Origin: Terebella lapidaria | Taxonomy: Eukaryota > Annelida > Polychaeta > Terebellida > Terebellidae | DNA length: 64,000 nucleotides | Assembly (NCBI GenBank): GCA_949152475.1 | Contig: OX424570.1 | Coordinates: 20,828,694-20,892,693 of the forward strand | Direction: 5' to 3' | Shown: positions 26,874-39,015 of the stretch, piece after piece | Layout: every line of letters starts with the position of its first letter | Numbering within the stretch: position 1 is the first letter of the stretch | The notes under the pieces: generated by a model | The model's database searches: none | Seen by the model: the letters and a program-made list of their open reading frames with translations, nothing else | Told to the model about the DNA's origin: nothing | Translations under genes and position numbers: made by a program

Positions 26874-26901
26874 CTGTGCCGATATCCGGATATCGGCACA
26901 G
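26874..26901. repeat. 28-bp perfect palindrome, second copy
   Basis: Identical to 26403-26430, in the second 456-bp unit. Confidence 0.9.
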
Positions 26902-27453
26902 TCTCCACCTCCATGGCTAGTTGTTGTTGTAGGCCCACATGGATATCGGCATTGCGTGCTGTATATTTGATGATTCATATTATGAATATACAACGGCAAA
27001 ATCACCTTCAACTGCATCAATACACTATATGTCCATGTAATAAAAGTAAATACTTTGCTGGCATAATTAACGAACACTGCTCCTTAATACTGCCCGTCCA
27101 CTGAAATCATACCATGTAATCTGCTTCACACCTTTTTGAATCCTTATCGAAAATAGATTAAAGCGCAGGGTATGATACTTCGGCCAATTTGCTTTCCAAT
27201 GAACTTGCCTGTGTTTGCAACGACCATTCAGTGATACCTACATTACACAGTATATTTTATCGTGAACTTTATCGCACATTTTATCGTTCACTTATAATAG
27301 ATTGATATAGATAAATAAAATGACTTTTAGATCCCTCCATCTTGATGAATCAGCAAGCCATACCTTTGATAGATAACGTCATCAAGAAGGTCAAGGACAA
27401 GAAATCTAGGAGCTGTTAATCATATTCCAAGAATATTTTCTCCATGCCTTTAA

Positions 27454-28154
27454 CCTTTTCACTACTCATGGTTACGCTGCGTAACCATACCACACCCTTG
27501 CTGCTGTACTGATGGTTACGCTGCGTAACCATAACTTCGGTAACCAATAGATGTAGAGGTCACTATCTACTGATTGTATTTAATGTTATATATGCCCGAG
27601 AATGTACCTACACGCTAAACTAGCACATACAAATTGCCACCGATTGAAATTTAGAAGCTTAATTGACTGTTCAGTTAACTGAATAATCAACCTGCCATTA
27701 ATCTCGTGACGTCACACGTACCGATTACAATGGATTGGACTACAGACAATTTGCACTAAAACTTCAATATCTCCATAATTAATCAAGATATTGACATGCT
27801 GTGAACACCATCAAAACCCACGATATTCACTTCGTCACAAATATAAAAAAAAATACAAGCACTCAAGTGAAAGGGATTGGATTATTTTTCATTACAAATT
27901 CGAATATAGCTGTATGATAAAGAAAAAGGAAATAGCCATTTGATTGGTCCCTAGATTTTTGGGTCCCTAGACTGATTAAGCGAGGTTGAAAAGTATACTA
28001 TATAGAAATAACACGCTATAATATGACTTTATTTTCACACATAATTATTCTGAAACACTTTAAATAAAAGATAATCAAGCATATAGAAATCCTATCAATT
28101 CATACATGAATCGGCTCAGTATGGAGGCTGAGGGGTGGGTCAGTAGTGAAAAGG
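27454..28154. mobile_element. 701-bp TTAA-flanked element, piggyBac-like ends, copy B only
   Basis: TTAA at 27450-27453 and 28155-28158. TIR CCTTTTCACTACT / AGTAGTGAAAAGG. Near the left end 'tggttacgctgcgtaacca' occurs twice (27469 and 27513), each a palindrome. No transposase frame. CCT-starting ends plus TTAA are typical of piggyBac-derived MITEs. Confidence 0.8.
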
Positions 28155-28383
28155 TTAACATGTCACAACCAAGTAATCAACAGGATTCGTATGGTTCAGA
28201 TAACATTTTACAGGCAATTATCTATGGACCACATTACATAATATGCTCACTATCAAGTGACAGATTCTGATCATATACATGTACATGTGACGACGTCCTT
28301 TTGAAAATTAATAAGATTAATACACTTGTCTCCACAAACCTTTTGAAAATTAGCAATATTAATATGAATTAAATATTATTAAT

Positions 28384-31300
28384 AATAATATATGTCTGCA
28401 CGAACCCATTGTGGTCGTAGTTCAAAAACATTTTCATTCCCTCCACCAATTTAACTACTATATTTTGATTGACTTGAAAACTTTTTCACGATTGGCCCTT
28501 CGATAATCACCATTATGATAATTAGATTATCCAGCAGATTGGGTTGACATTTGTCAATGTTTGATGGTTGATGGTATGATAATAAAGACAGGACATTGTG
28601 CGCTAATTCGAAAAAAAATGTATTAATGTTACCTACTTGACTAAATTGAACTAGATCTCGAATGTAAATTGATTGAAGTGTGAATATTCCAGTTCCCAAT
28701 TTCCATACTGGTATGTCTGGGAAGCTGGAAAATATTCTAAAATGCACTACTTAATTTGAACACGACAACCAGACATTCACATGGCTCATAGCGATATTTT
28801 AAATATAAAATTTGATAGTAATATTCGCCTTTGTTCCATAAACACGTAGAGTGCTTAACAGTGATGGTGTTCTAAAAGGTGTCGTGACTGATAATCGTAA
28901 ATTATATGCATCACTGGCATGTACCAAGATCCACAGTTATGCAATCATGATTAGTAGATTACGTGCATAGTAGATTGTATCTGAATTAAAATGGCACTGA
29001 TTTTTATTTATTGGATTTGGAATTTGTCTGTTTGTCGGTATCTATCTGTGCTTTCAATCATCTCAAACATGTAATTGGGCTCGTCTGGCACAGTTTTTTT
29101 TATAGTATTATCCATAGACCATGCGCTGGGTAGTTGCATAGTGACTAAACAACTTTGTGTCAGGAATGTAGCCTATCGATATATGGCTATTACAAATTAC
29201 CAAATCACCTTTCGAATGGCCCATATGCACTGTTGTTGAACTGAAGTTGGCATGCCAGTGCTCCTGAGTGACCCCATGCCTGGTACGTTTTCACAGCTAT
29301 GGTGGCATGTTACATACGCAAGGGAGTGTGCGAATATCTGTCCGGGCTGATTCCACAAATCGTATCATCAATCAAAGATTCCTCAAGATTCTTTTGCGAC
29401 TTTCCATTCAGAGATGATGAATGAATGGACATAATTGGATCTCCTTCACCGGAGAGATCTGTTCGCTTACTTGTTATTTTTGTCCTTTTGGACACCATGC
29501 TGCCAGTTGCACCACCAATTTTCCGTGTAATGTTGGGGCGCAACACGTCTCACGATATATAACGCTATTTTCTTGGTGGCCATCAATATATATGTGTATT
29601 TTGGCTCTGATCAATCCAAGTTGTTTCCACTAAGTAAGGCTTTTCAAATAGCGAATTAAACAGCAACAACTCTTTTCCTATCCAGACGCGACTGCGAAAA
29701 TGGGACATAGAACAATGGAGGGCATTATCAACAGCGTGTATTATCGACACCCCCATGAATAAATTCAAGTTTGGCAGAAACAATAATGCAGAATTTAGAT
29801 GTATCCCTTTAAGAAATTGATCCTGAAACGAATTGGATTGGGAAGACATACTTTGATATCCATTCAGACATACTTTGATATCCATTCATTCAATAATATA
29901 TGTCTGCACGAATCCACTGTGGTCTTAGTTCAATGACACTTTCATCCCTTCCACCAATTTAACTACTATATTTTGATTGACTTGAAAACTTTTTCAGGAT
30001 TGGCCCTTCGATAATCACCATTATGATAATTAGATTATCAAGCAGATTGGGTTGACATTTGTCAATGCTTGATGGTTGATGGTATGATAATAAAGACAGG
30101 ACATTGTGCGCTAATTCGAAAAAAATGTATTAATGTTACCGACTTGACTAAATTGAACTAGATCTCGAATGTAAATTGATTGAAGTGTGAATATTCCAAA
30201 TCCAATTTCCATACTGGTATGTCTGGGAAGCTGGAAAATATTCTAAAATGCACTACTTAATTTCAACAAGACAACCAGACATTCACATGGCTCATAGCGA
30301 TATTTTAAATATAAAATTCGATAGTAATATTCGCCTCTGTTTTATGAACACATAAAGAGCTTAACAGTGATTGGTGTTCTCAAAGGTGTCGTGACTGATA
30401 ATCGTAAATTATATGCATCACTGACATGTACCAAGATCCACAGTTATGCAATCATGATTAGTAGATTACGTGCATAGTAGATTGTATCTGAATTAAAATG
30501 GCACTGATTTTTATTTATTGGATTTGGAATTGGAATTTGTCTGTTTGTCGGTATCTATTCGTGCTTTCAATCATCTCAAACATGTAATTGGGCTAGTCTG
30601 GCACAGTTTTTTTTATAGTATTATCCATAGACCATGCGCTGGGTAGTTGCGTAGTGACTAAACAACTTTGAGTCAGGAATGTAGCCTATCGATATATGGC
30701 TATTACAAATTACCAAATCACCTTTCGAATGGCCCATATGCACTGTTGTTGAACTGAAGTTGGCATGTCAGTGCTCCTGAGTGACACCATGCCTGGTACG
30801 TTTTCACAGCTATGGTGGCATGTTACATACGCAAGGGAGTGTGCGAATATCTGTCCGGGCTGATTCCACAAATCGTGTCATCAATCAAAGATTCCTCAAG
30901 ATTCTTTCGCGTCTTTCCATTCAGAGATGATGAATGAATGGATATAATTGGATCTCCTTCACCGGAGAGATCTGTTCGCTTACTTGTTGTTTTTGTCCTT
31001 TTGGAAACCATGCTGCCAGTTGCACCACCAATTTTCCGTGTAATGTTGGGGCGCAACACGTCTTACGATATATAACGCTATTTTCTTGGTGGCCATCAAT
31101 ATATATGTGTATTTTGGCTCTGATCAATCCAAGTTGTTTCCACTAAGTAAGGCTTTTCAAATAGCGAAATAAACAGCAACAACTCTTTTCCTATCCAGAC
31201 GCGACTGCGAAAATGGGACATAGAACAATGGAGGGCATTATCGACAGCGTGTATTATCGACACCCCCATGAATAAATTCAAGTTTGGCAGAAACAATAAT

Positions 31301-32830
31301 GCAGAATTTAGATGTATCCCTTTAAGAAATTGATCCTGAAACGAATTGGATTGGGAAGACATACTTTGATATCCATTCAGACATACTTTGATATCCATTC
31401 ATTCAATAATATATGTCTGCACGAATCCACTGTGGTCTTAGTTCAATGACACTTTCATCCCTTCCACCAATTTAACTACTATATTTTGATTGACTTGAAA
31501 ACTTTTTCACGATTGGCCCTTCGATAATCACCATTATGATAATTGGATTATCCAGCAGATTGGGTTGACATTTGTCAATGTTTGATGGTTGATGGTATGA
31601 TAATAAAGACAGGACATTGTGCGCTAATTCGAAAAAAAATGTATTAATGTTACCGACTTGACTAAATTGAACTATATCTTGAATGTAAATTGATTGAAGT
31701 GTGAATATTCCAAATCCAATTTCCATACTGGTATGTCTGGGAAGCTGGAAAATATTCTAAAATGCACTACTTAATTTGAACAAGACAACCAGACCTTCAC
31801 ATGGCTCATAGCGATATTTTAAATATAAAATTCGATAGTAATATTCGCCTTTGTTTTATAAACACGTAGAGTGCTTAACAGTGATTGATGTTCTCAAAGG
31901 TGTCGTGACTGATAATCGTAAATTATATGCATCACTGACATGTACCAAGATCCACAGTTATGCAATCATGATTAGTAGATTACGTGCATAGTAGATTGTA
32001 TCTGAATTAAAATGGCACTAATTTTTATTTTTTTTGGAATTGGAATTTGACTGTTTGTCGGTATCTATTCGTGCTTTTATTCATCTCAAACATGTAATTG
32101 GGCTCATCTGGCACAGTTTTGTTTTATAATATTATCCATAGACCATGCGCTGGGTAGTTGCATAGTGACTAAACATCTTTGAGTCAGGAATGTAGCCTAT
32201 CGATGTATGGCTATTACAAGTTACCAAATCAGCTTTCGAATGGCCCATATGCACCGTTGGTTAACTGAAGTTGGCATGCCAGTGCTCCTGAGTGACCCCA
32301 TGCCTGGTACGTTTTCACAGCTATGGTGGCATGTTACATACGAAAGGGAGTGTGTGAATATCTGTCCGAGCTGATTCCACAAATCGTATCATCAATCAAA
32401 GATTCCTCAAGATTCTTTTGCGTCTTTCCATTCAGAGATGATGAATGAATGGATATAATTGGATCTCCTTCACCGGAGAGATCTGTTCGCTTACTTGTTT
32501 TTATCCTTTTGGACACCATGCTGCCAGTTGCACCACGAATTTTCCGTGTAATTTTGGGGCGCAACACGTCTCACGATATATAACGCTATTTTCTTGGTGG
32601 CCATCAATATATATGTTTATTTTGGCTCTGATCAATCCAAGTTGTTTTCACTAAGTATGTCTTTTCAAATAGCGAATTAAACAGCAACAACTCTTTTCCT
32701 ATCCAGACGCGACTGCGAAAATGGGACATAGAACAATGGAGGGCATTATCGACAGCGTGTATTATCGACACCCCCATGAATAAATTCAAGTTTGGCAGAA
32801 ACAATAATACAAAATTTAGAAACTTATCAC
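28384..32830. repeat. Tandem array of three units of about 1.51 kb
   Basis: Units begin 'aataatatatgtctgcacgaa' at 28384, 29892 and 31405. The first 570 bp of the unit equals the last part of copies A and B (21045-21600). The distal part adds 'gtagattacgtgcatagtag...' and a stretch that is the reverse complement of 18541-18590. The third unit loses similarity at about 32815. A minus-strand frame of 77-78 codons (29310-29546, 30823-31059, 32334-32567) is kept open in all three units with several amino-acid changes and one in-frame codon loss. It has no known domain and no supporting context, so it is not called as a gene. Confidence 0.9.
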
Positions 32831-33850
32831 ACAGGAAGTTCATAGACATGCTTATTCAGATTATCTGTGCGGGCAGAAATGGATTGACGAAATTATTTAT
32901 GTGAAAAATTACGACCGATTTCTTTGTATTACACGTAAAATACATATGTACATGTATGGCTAAATTGCAACAACTGCAGTTCTGTCGACCATTGCCAGAT
33001 CAAATTTTCAATATATTCTCAGATGAATGCACGCATATGTACAGTAATGTGAATCAGTTCCTTTATGAAACAGCCTTGTTTAATTGTTCATTTCTTGCAC
33101 AAGATATATGACTGATTTTGGCATTATAAACAAATTCAGTAATATAACACCTGGTACCAGACTTATAACAGCGTGAAGCCATAGTTCTGTTCACTTCTCA
33201 TAACAAGACCAATATCGCAACCGTCACAATTCTTCGTATGTCTAGGATCCGTTGAACGTTGAGAAAACTCCCAAGTGTCAAGTCAATTATAATATGGCAT
33301 GATATTGCATACGTAAATAGTCAAGGATTGAACAGCGACTATCCTTGGTAGAAGAACATCAAATCCTCAGCGAGTCGCGTAACTGTAATCGTGCCTAGTG
33401 CATCTGTGCTGAAGTGCTAGCAACTTGACATTTCGAGTAATATTCATGTGAGAGCATGCAGTTCACACGAGTCAATCATGGCAAAAAAAAACCTCGGGAA
33501 CACTGTGACTCGACCAATCTATGGATAACCTCGAAGGAAACGATCCCAGTTGTGTTTGTTGTCCTTGCCGCGGATGTGTTTTTTGTGTCTTTCGAATCCC
33601 TGAAAAATTAGATATTAGGTATGCTTCTGTCAGAATGTGAATTCCTGCTTGTGAGTTCCTCATCGCATGATGGCGCTTGTACCAGAACATAGTATCAAAT
33701 CCTATTACAGGTTAATGTGGTTCTGTACTCGAATATATTAGGTAGTTGCTGACTAATTATAATCACTATGTTGCTTTATAAACACACTATGTGCAGCGTA
33801 TTGCTAAATATTATCTACACTTTGACTGTCACCTAAACGGCAACTGTTTG
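32831..33850 (+). repeat. Diverged copy C, first part
   Basis: Collinear with copy A from about 16640 to 17350 and again near 18400: 'tcgaccattg...cagatgaatgcacgcatatgta', 'acttctcataacaagaccaatatcgcaacc', 'gtctaggat', 'gacatttcgagtaatattcatgtgagagcat'. It is much more diverged than A against B. Homology is lost after about 33850 and resumes at about 50540. Confidence 0.65.
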
Positions 33851-34310
33851 TGCAAATGTATGCTAATGCAAATGTATATGATATTGTGGGGTCTGTGTGG
33901 TCTTCAAGATATATCTCTTCCTATAACATTCGTCTAGAAAGCGTAAAAGTTTGCACGGTAATGTATTATTTCCTTTCTCATTTGAATGCATAAACTAACA
34001 CCAGAGATGATGTATTTTCACTAACCCTGAACAAATATTACACACAATTTAGATGCGATGCTGCCAATAAATGAACTCGCGAGATAAAAAAGCACTTTTC
34101 ACAAGTGTTTTGTGCAAATGTTTCGTCAGAATCCGGAAATATCCTGTAGGAGTAATTGCCATCTAAATTATATATTTGTGACAGAACAGTGGCAAGGAGC
34201 AACATAATCTAGCTATATCCACGGATCAATTGTTGGAGAAAACGGGACAAATGCTCACTTGCGGGATAGGATATTCTCACCCTCTGTCAAAAAACGTCAT
34301 GCATATGCTG

Positions 34311-34423
34311 CATGATAAAACAGAACATCGTGAAAAACCCGACATGGTCGGCTTTATCATGTGATAAAAGGGACCATGTCGGGTTTTTCACGTGAAATAT
34401 CCGACCATGTCGCTTTTGTCATG
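34311..34423. repeat. Foldback element at the left edge of the gene block
   Basis: Stem GTGAAAAACCCGACATGGTC (34330-34349) pairs perfectly with 34372-34391, and the inner CTTTATCA/TGATAAAG also pairs. Bounded by CATG. Two more single 'gtgaaaaa.gcgacatg' words follow at 34440-34480. The overall order matches the reverse complement of 49907-50000. Confidence 0.85.
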
Positions 34424-34599
34424 GTTGGTAACTTCCGGTGTGAAAAAAGCGACATGCCCCGTGAAAAAACCGACATTAACTGCGTAGCTACTAAAATAAC
34501 ATTTGTTCGTGAATTTCACGACATGCATAACTGATTATCGCCCATGACATATCGGTTTAATAGCAAACGTGTGATAAACCCGACTATTGGGTTAGTCAT

Positions 34600-35260
34600 A
34601 TCTCTGAGATCCGAACAACAACAACAACAACAACGTCTACAAAAAAATGTATAGTCACCATGACACCCCCCCCCCCCCCCCAAGTGTTAGTATTCTAGTA
34701 GAGTCTACTTAAAACATCGGCGCCGCCTGCCAAAATTTTTAAATGAATGGTATTTGACCATTTGCTAAGCAATTGACACTTTTGATGCATAACAGGAAAA
34801 CAAAACCAAATTAGAAACCAGTGAATATCCTTCTCCATGTGTATTTTTTTTTTGGGGGGGGGGGGGGGAATTTTTTTTTGTTTTTTATCAAAATATTTGC
34901 TCTTTTCACCCTCAATGAAAAAACAAAACCTGTCCTTGACATTGTAAAGGGCCTACTGATGGATGTAGCAAAGAGAGAAAATGACAGATGAAATTCAAGA
35001 GACAATTTATTCACCACTCATATACATGATAAACATTTATTTATTCACCATTCATGGACAATTCAATGGACAATTTATTCACCAGTACCATTCAATGGAC
35101 AATTTATTCACCATTCATAACATGAAAAACATTTATTCACCATTTATAAACATGATAAACATAAACAATCATAATTTGCTACTTGATGTAGCAAAGAGAG
35201 GAAATGACAGATGAAATTCAAGAGACAATTTATTCACCATTCATAAACATGACAAACTCT
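34600..35260. repeat. Simple repeats and a short tandem repeat
   Basis: (AAC)n near 34616-34635, poly-C at about 34667-34681, poly-G and poly-T at about 34847-34880. From 34980 to 35260 the words 'acaatttattcaccattcat' and 'gatgtagcaaagagaggaaatgacag' recur several times. No gene. Confidence 0.75.
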
Positions 35261-35414
35261 CTAGTATTGTCCAGACTTGCAACATGAATACCAAAATTGA
35301 ACATCATGCACATCAATATCACACGACCAATAGCATGAAATCAATTGAGCAAATACAAAGTTCCCAATATCACTAACATGAAAAGAAACTTATATAAAAG
35401 ACATGTAAATTTAA

Positions 35415-36307
35415 AGTACTAGGAACATGAAAATATGATGTGAGCTCAGATTAAAGCACCATGCGAGCTGATCAGAACGGTTTTTACAGCATGTGAATAT
35501 CTCGATTCCTTCAAAAGTTACAATGCTTCAAAGTTCAAATTGCCCAGAGTACAATATGAAAAATTATATAGCTCATTAATATGCAAATTTGTATGCATGA
35601 CGTCACAGGGGGAACATTTTTTAATTAGATGGTTTTATTGGCTTATTGAAGTCTTAAGAAATTGTAGTTATTCAACAAAGCTTATTCCACACGCTCTACA
35701 TAATTGATAGTCAATGAATTTCACATCCGGATAGTTGCCAAGGTCACCAGTATTGATGTAAGGCCCCTAGCAACCAGGGTTGCTATGGCCCAAATCCACA
35801 GTCATATCGATAAGCAAACAAAACCAAAGGTGATATGAATGGACTCCACATGCATAATTAATATACAATAATCAAATTCTATCAAAACCCCTATTTCTGG
35901 CAGTTAGGACCCTTAGCAACCAATGGTTGCTAGGGACTCCAGCAGGTGAATAGTAACCATGGCAACAGTGACACTTTGAACAACACTGATTATTGACCAT
36001 GCCTATCAATGTTTGAAAATTAGGTTTGCAATAATTCTGACCAGATCAATTATATTAAGACTCAAACTTGCCTAATTAAAAATATTCCCCCTTCTACGTC
36101 ACGAATACCTCATTTGCATAATAATTAGCTTCTCATAAAATCCTGAAATGTTCAATCCAGCATACGTCATAACCTGCCAAAATGTGACATTCAACTGGCC
36201 ATAACTTTTTAACCAATAGAGATATTGGCATGCAGTAAATTGCATTTTACTTAGCAAAACCAGGTCTATCATTTAAGTTCACATCATATTTTCATGTTCC
36301 TAGTACT
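35415..36307. mobile_element. 893-bp TTAA-flanked non-autonomous element
   Basis: TTAA at 35411-35414 and 36308-36311. The 29-bp TIRs are identical, beginning AGTACTAGGAACATGAAAAT. The interior has two inverted 'tagcaacca.ggttgcta' palindromes (about 35767 and 35915) and no coding frame. Identical TIRs suggest a fairly recent insertion. Confidence 0.85.
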
Positions 36308-36311
36308 TTAA

Positions 36312-37254
36312 GACATATAAAAGACACAAGACTTGTGACCTGACAGGACCAGACTTGAGAGAGAAGACAATTTACCAGGGTGAATGGGATGTTAGTCTCT
36401 AGTTTTCAAATCTGTGTAAGGTATAGTCTTAGCTCTGTACCTACAAGTAAAATACAATGTATGAGCATTCTCTGGAAATTAGCACACACTTTTGTGTCTC
36501 AAACAAAGGGGCGCCAATTTCAGAATGATACAATTTCTCAAAATATTCTATTTCCACCGCCCACAAGCAGTTTCAAAGAGTAACACTCCAGCCATTCACA
36601 TAAAAACACCAAATTGTGGTAGTCAGTTGTCTAGTTATCAACTAATGTACACCATATCATACATACATCAACCATGCCACAAACTCAGACTTTTGTATTT
36701 TTCGGTCCTCACAGGTTGTTCAAGGACATAATCGGATATCACTCACAAGAAGGCTTGGTTCTCATCGCCTAAATACTGAAACTGGTCGCAGGGCAAGAGT
36801 ACTAGTGCACAACAGACTTTGTCGGTGTGCAGTCACTGTACAAACTCAGGAACATGTAATCGCACATTGTAGTTTATCCATGAAAATTAGAGCAGAAAGT
36901 TTCTTGAAAGGTGTTCTAGCCTACTCGATTTTTATCAACAGGATATTGTGATACACTATGTTTGTATATGGTGTACAAATGTACAGCGAAACAATGTTGT
37001 GAACCTCATCTCTATGTAATATCTTACATGTTCCTACCAAAACTGACAATGTTAATGACTACTCATTTACCATCAATTTAACTAGTAATGCTATTTATCC
37101 ATGTAGTATTATCCATGTAGTATACCAGAACTAGCGTTGGACAACCGTCAACATCTATGCATAATGCACACCTCAGTTTGAGTCATATCACAAACACGCA
37201 ATGAAGACTTCCAAAAGATAATCACGAAGACTATCACTATAGATATTATTACTT
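36312..37254. other. No gene recognised
   Basis: Open frames of 67-79 codons only; no motif or repeat identified. Confidence 0.5.
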
Positions 37255-37840
37255 ATACTCTGATTTTTCTAACTTGTTTACACCGGTTTTTGACGATATC
37301 TTTGCCGTGCTGAATCGTATCATTCTATAACTTAGCATACCTCACCTGGGAGTCAAACGGCAATTTTCTACCGAATTTCAGACTTCAGACTTCTATCGCA
37401 ATAATTGAAGAAGTTGGCAATCTACCCCAATGTTAAATTTCAGCCAAAAACGGGATCTCGAGAATCCGAGCATATTCGAGGATTTTATCCTGTTTACATG
37501 CATCAGGAATCGATATATTGTTGTAATTTTAAACCAGAACACACATTGGGGTGTATTCTACACAAACATCTTGATTTCAAAAGATTGTACCACTACAAAA
37601 TCGAGCAAATGCACAAAATTGTGTGCGGACCCAGAAATTAAATGACGGGGCTAAATTTAACATTGGTGTAGATTGTCAACTTTTTCAATTTAGGTGGTAG
37701 GAGTCTGAAATTCGGTAAATAATTGCCGTTTGACTCCCAGGTGAAGTATGCCAAGTTATAGAAGGATAGCATCCAGCATCGCAAAAATATCAGCGAAAAA
37801 CAGTGTAAACGATTTAGAAAAATCAGAGTATAGTGCAATT
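37255..37840. repeat. Long inverted repeat (foldback), arms about 190 bp
   Basis: Left arm about 37255-37450 ('tactctgatttttctaac', 'acctgggagtcaaacggcaa', 'accgaatttcagact') pairs with right arm about 37640-37840 ('ttgccgtttgactcccaggt', 'aaaaatcagagtata'). The spacer of about 190 bp has no gene. Ends are not sharp enough to name a target duplication. Confidence 0.8.
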
Positions 37841-38109
37841 GTTGAAAACACTGAGATTTTAGTTTTCATATCGTTCACATGTAAAACATAAACAATGCCA
37901 AGATCACAGAGTATGTTCATTCCTACTTGCAAAGTAAGTAATGATATTGCTACTAGTTGCAAGCATGCCAAAATATCTCCTATTTCAAATACCAGTCTTG
38001 ACACCAACCTGGCATGTCAATACATGTACTTGTAACAGCAAATGTGTTATTTCAAAGGCCAATTGTAGAATTACATGGACATTGTAAAACAATACCAGTA
38101 TGGTGAACT

Positions 38110-38205
38110 AAAAAAGTTGAATGATGACCATTTTCAAAAGACAAGGTTCACATACTGGCTCAAACGTGAAACACTACTGGTGCTTAAAAGTTTACAGGCT
38201 CATTG
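38110..38205 (+). pseudogene. Inverted fragment of the F-box gene
   Basis: The plus strand encodes DDHFQKTRFTYWLKRE, matching the end of exon 2 of the F-box gene (DDHFRKTRFTYWLKRE) on the other strand 1.2 kb away. The match runs on through the presumed donor 'actactggtgctt' into the intron start. It carries only about 90 bp and no start, so it is a copied fragment. Confidence 0.8.
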
Positions 38206-38250
38206 TTTCAACATTGAATGCATTGTATATTAAAAATCTTACACATGATA

Positions 38251-38805
38251 AAAATTAGCCCAAAGGCTAAAGTAGGTTACCGGACAAATTTAGTTTTAAC
38301 CATTGTAGGGCTGACCTTGAAATTCACCAGTCGAGGTCATCTTGGTCAAGTTCAGCCTCACCCAAAGTCAACATGAGCTCAACCATTTTGTCTGTAGTGG
38401 CTAATACACAGTGAATGCCAGGTGTACATTCCACATCAGACATTTAGCACTCAAGGTCATCTAAGTTCAAGGTCATTCAAGGTCAAGCTCAAGGTCATCA
38501 TTAGTTGTTCCACATATGACTTCCTATATGCTCATAATGCAAACAAAAGATCTATCTACTGTACAAGCATTTTGTCTGTAGAAGCAAACTGGGGCATTTT
38601 CTGTTTTGACCTTTCAAGGTAATCGAATGTCAAATTTAAGGTCCCCACACAAATCGCCATATATGACTTCCTATTTGAAAGTGCAAATTTTTAAGCTCTA
38701 TCTTCAGGCGTTCTATGGCATACTGTGCAAAATTTCAGGAAAATTCGCCTGTAAACTTGAAAAATAAAAATGTGAACAGATGACGGACGTTATGGTAACC
38801 TAATT
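38251..38805 (+). repeat. Dispersed 'ttagcccaaaggctaa' family, copy
   Basis: Starts 'attagcccaaaggctaaagtaggttaccgg', continues with many 'caaggtca' words and 'atgacttcctata...gctcataatgcaaa', and ends near 'gacggacgttatggtaacc'. The same layout is found in reverse at 54340-54900. Partial relatives lie at 12383, 42470, 45268, 57650 and 60150. Confidence 0.7.
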
Positions 38806-39015
38806 ATCATCATCAACTAGAAGTCAAGGCCCGAAGTTGCCTTAGGGCATTTCGACAGAATTCTGTTTCACTAAGGTTGGCGAAAATAGAATATGGAATG
38901 AAATATGGAATATGTAATACGCTGGGTGGACGGACAGATGCAACACCATGCCAACAGGTTATCGGACCTGCTGAAACCATAAGTGTATTTCTGCCGATCT
39001 GTCACCTGATTAAGC

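Larger units (their letters stand above)
24713..27043. repeat. Composite: two 456-bp foldback units, the first swollen by a satellite array
   Basis: Inserted relative to copy A at 'cgagtkata|agtaaata'. The second unit (26588-27043) is compact: a roughly 140-bp foldback, a 'tcagaccgtcgttagg' link, a 28-bp palindrome and an AT-rich tail ending 'ccatgtaataaa'. The first unit (24713-26587) has the same parts, but a four-unit 363-bp array sits between 'gttaggaa' and 'cagaacgtcatgacg'. Confidence 0.75.
21609..28957 (+). repeat. Segmental copy B, enlarged by insertions
   Basis: Partner of copy A starting at the next base group, so the two are in direct tandem. It is longer because of a 2.33-kb composite repeat (24713-27043) and a 701-bp TTAA element (27454-28154). 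Between these, the sequence follows copy A closely. No gene is seen. Confidence 0.85.
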
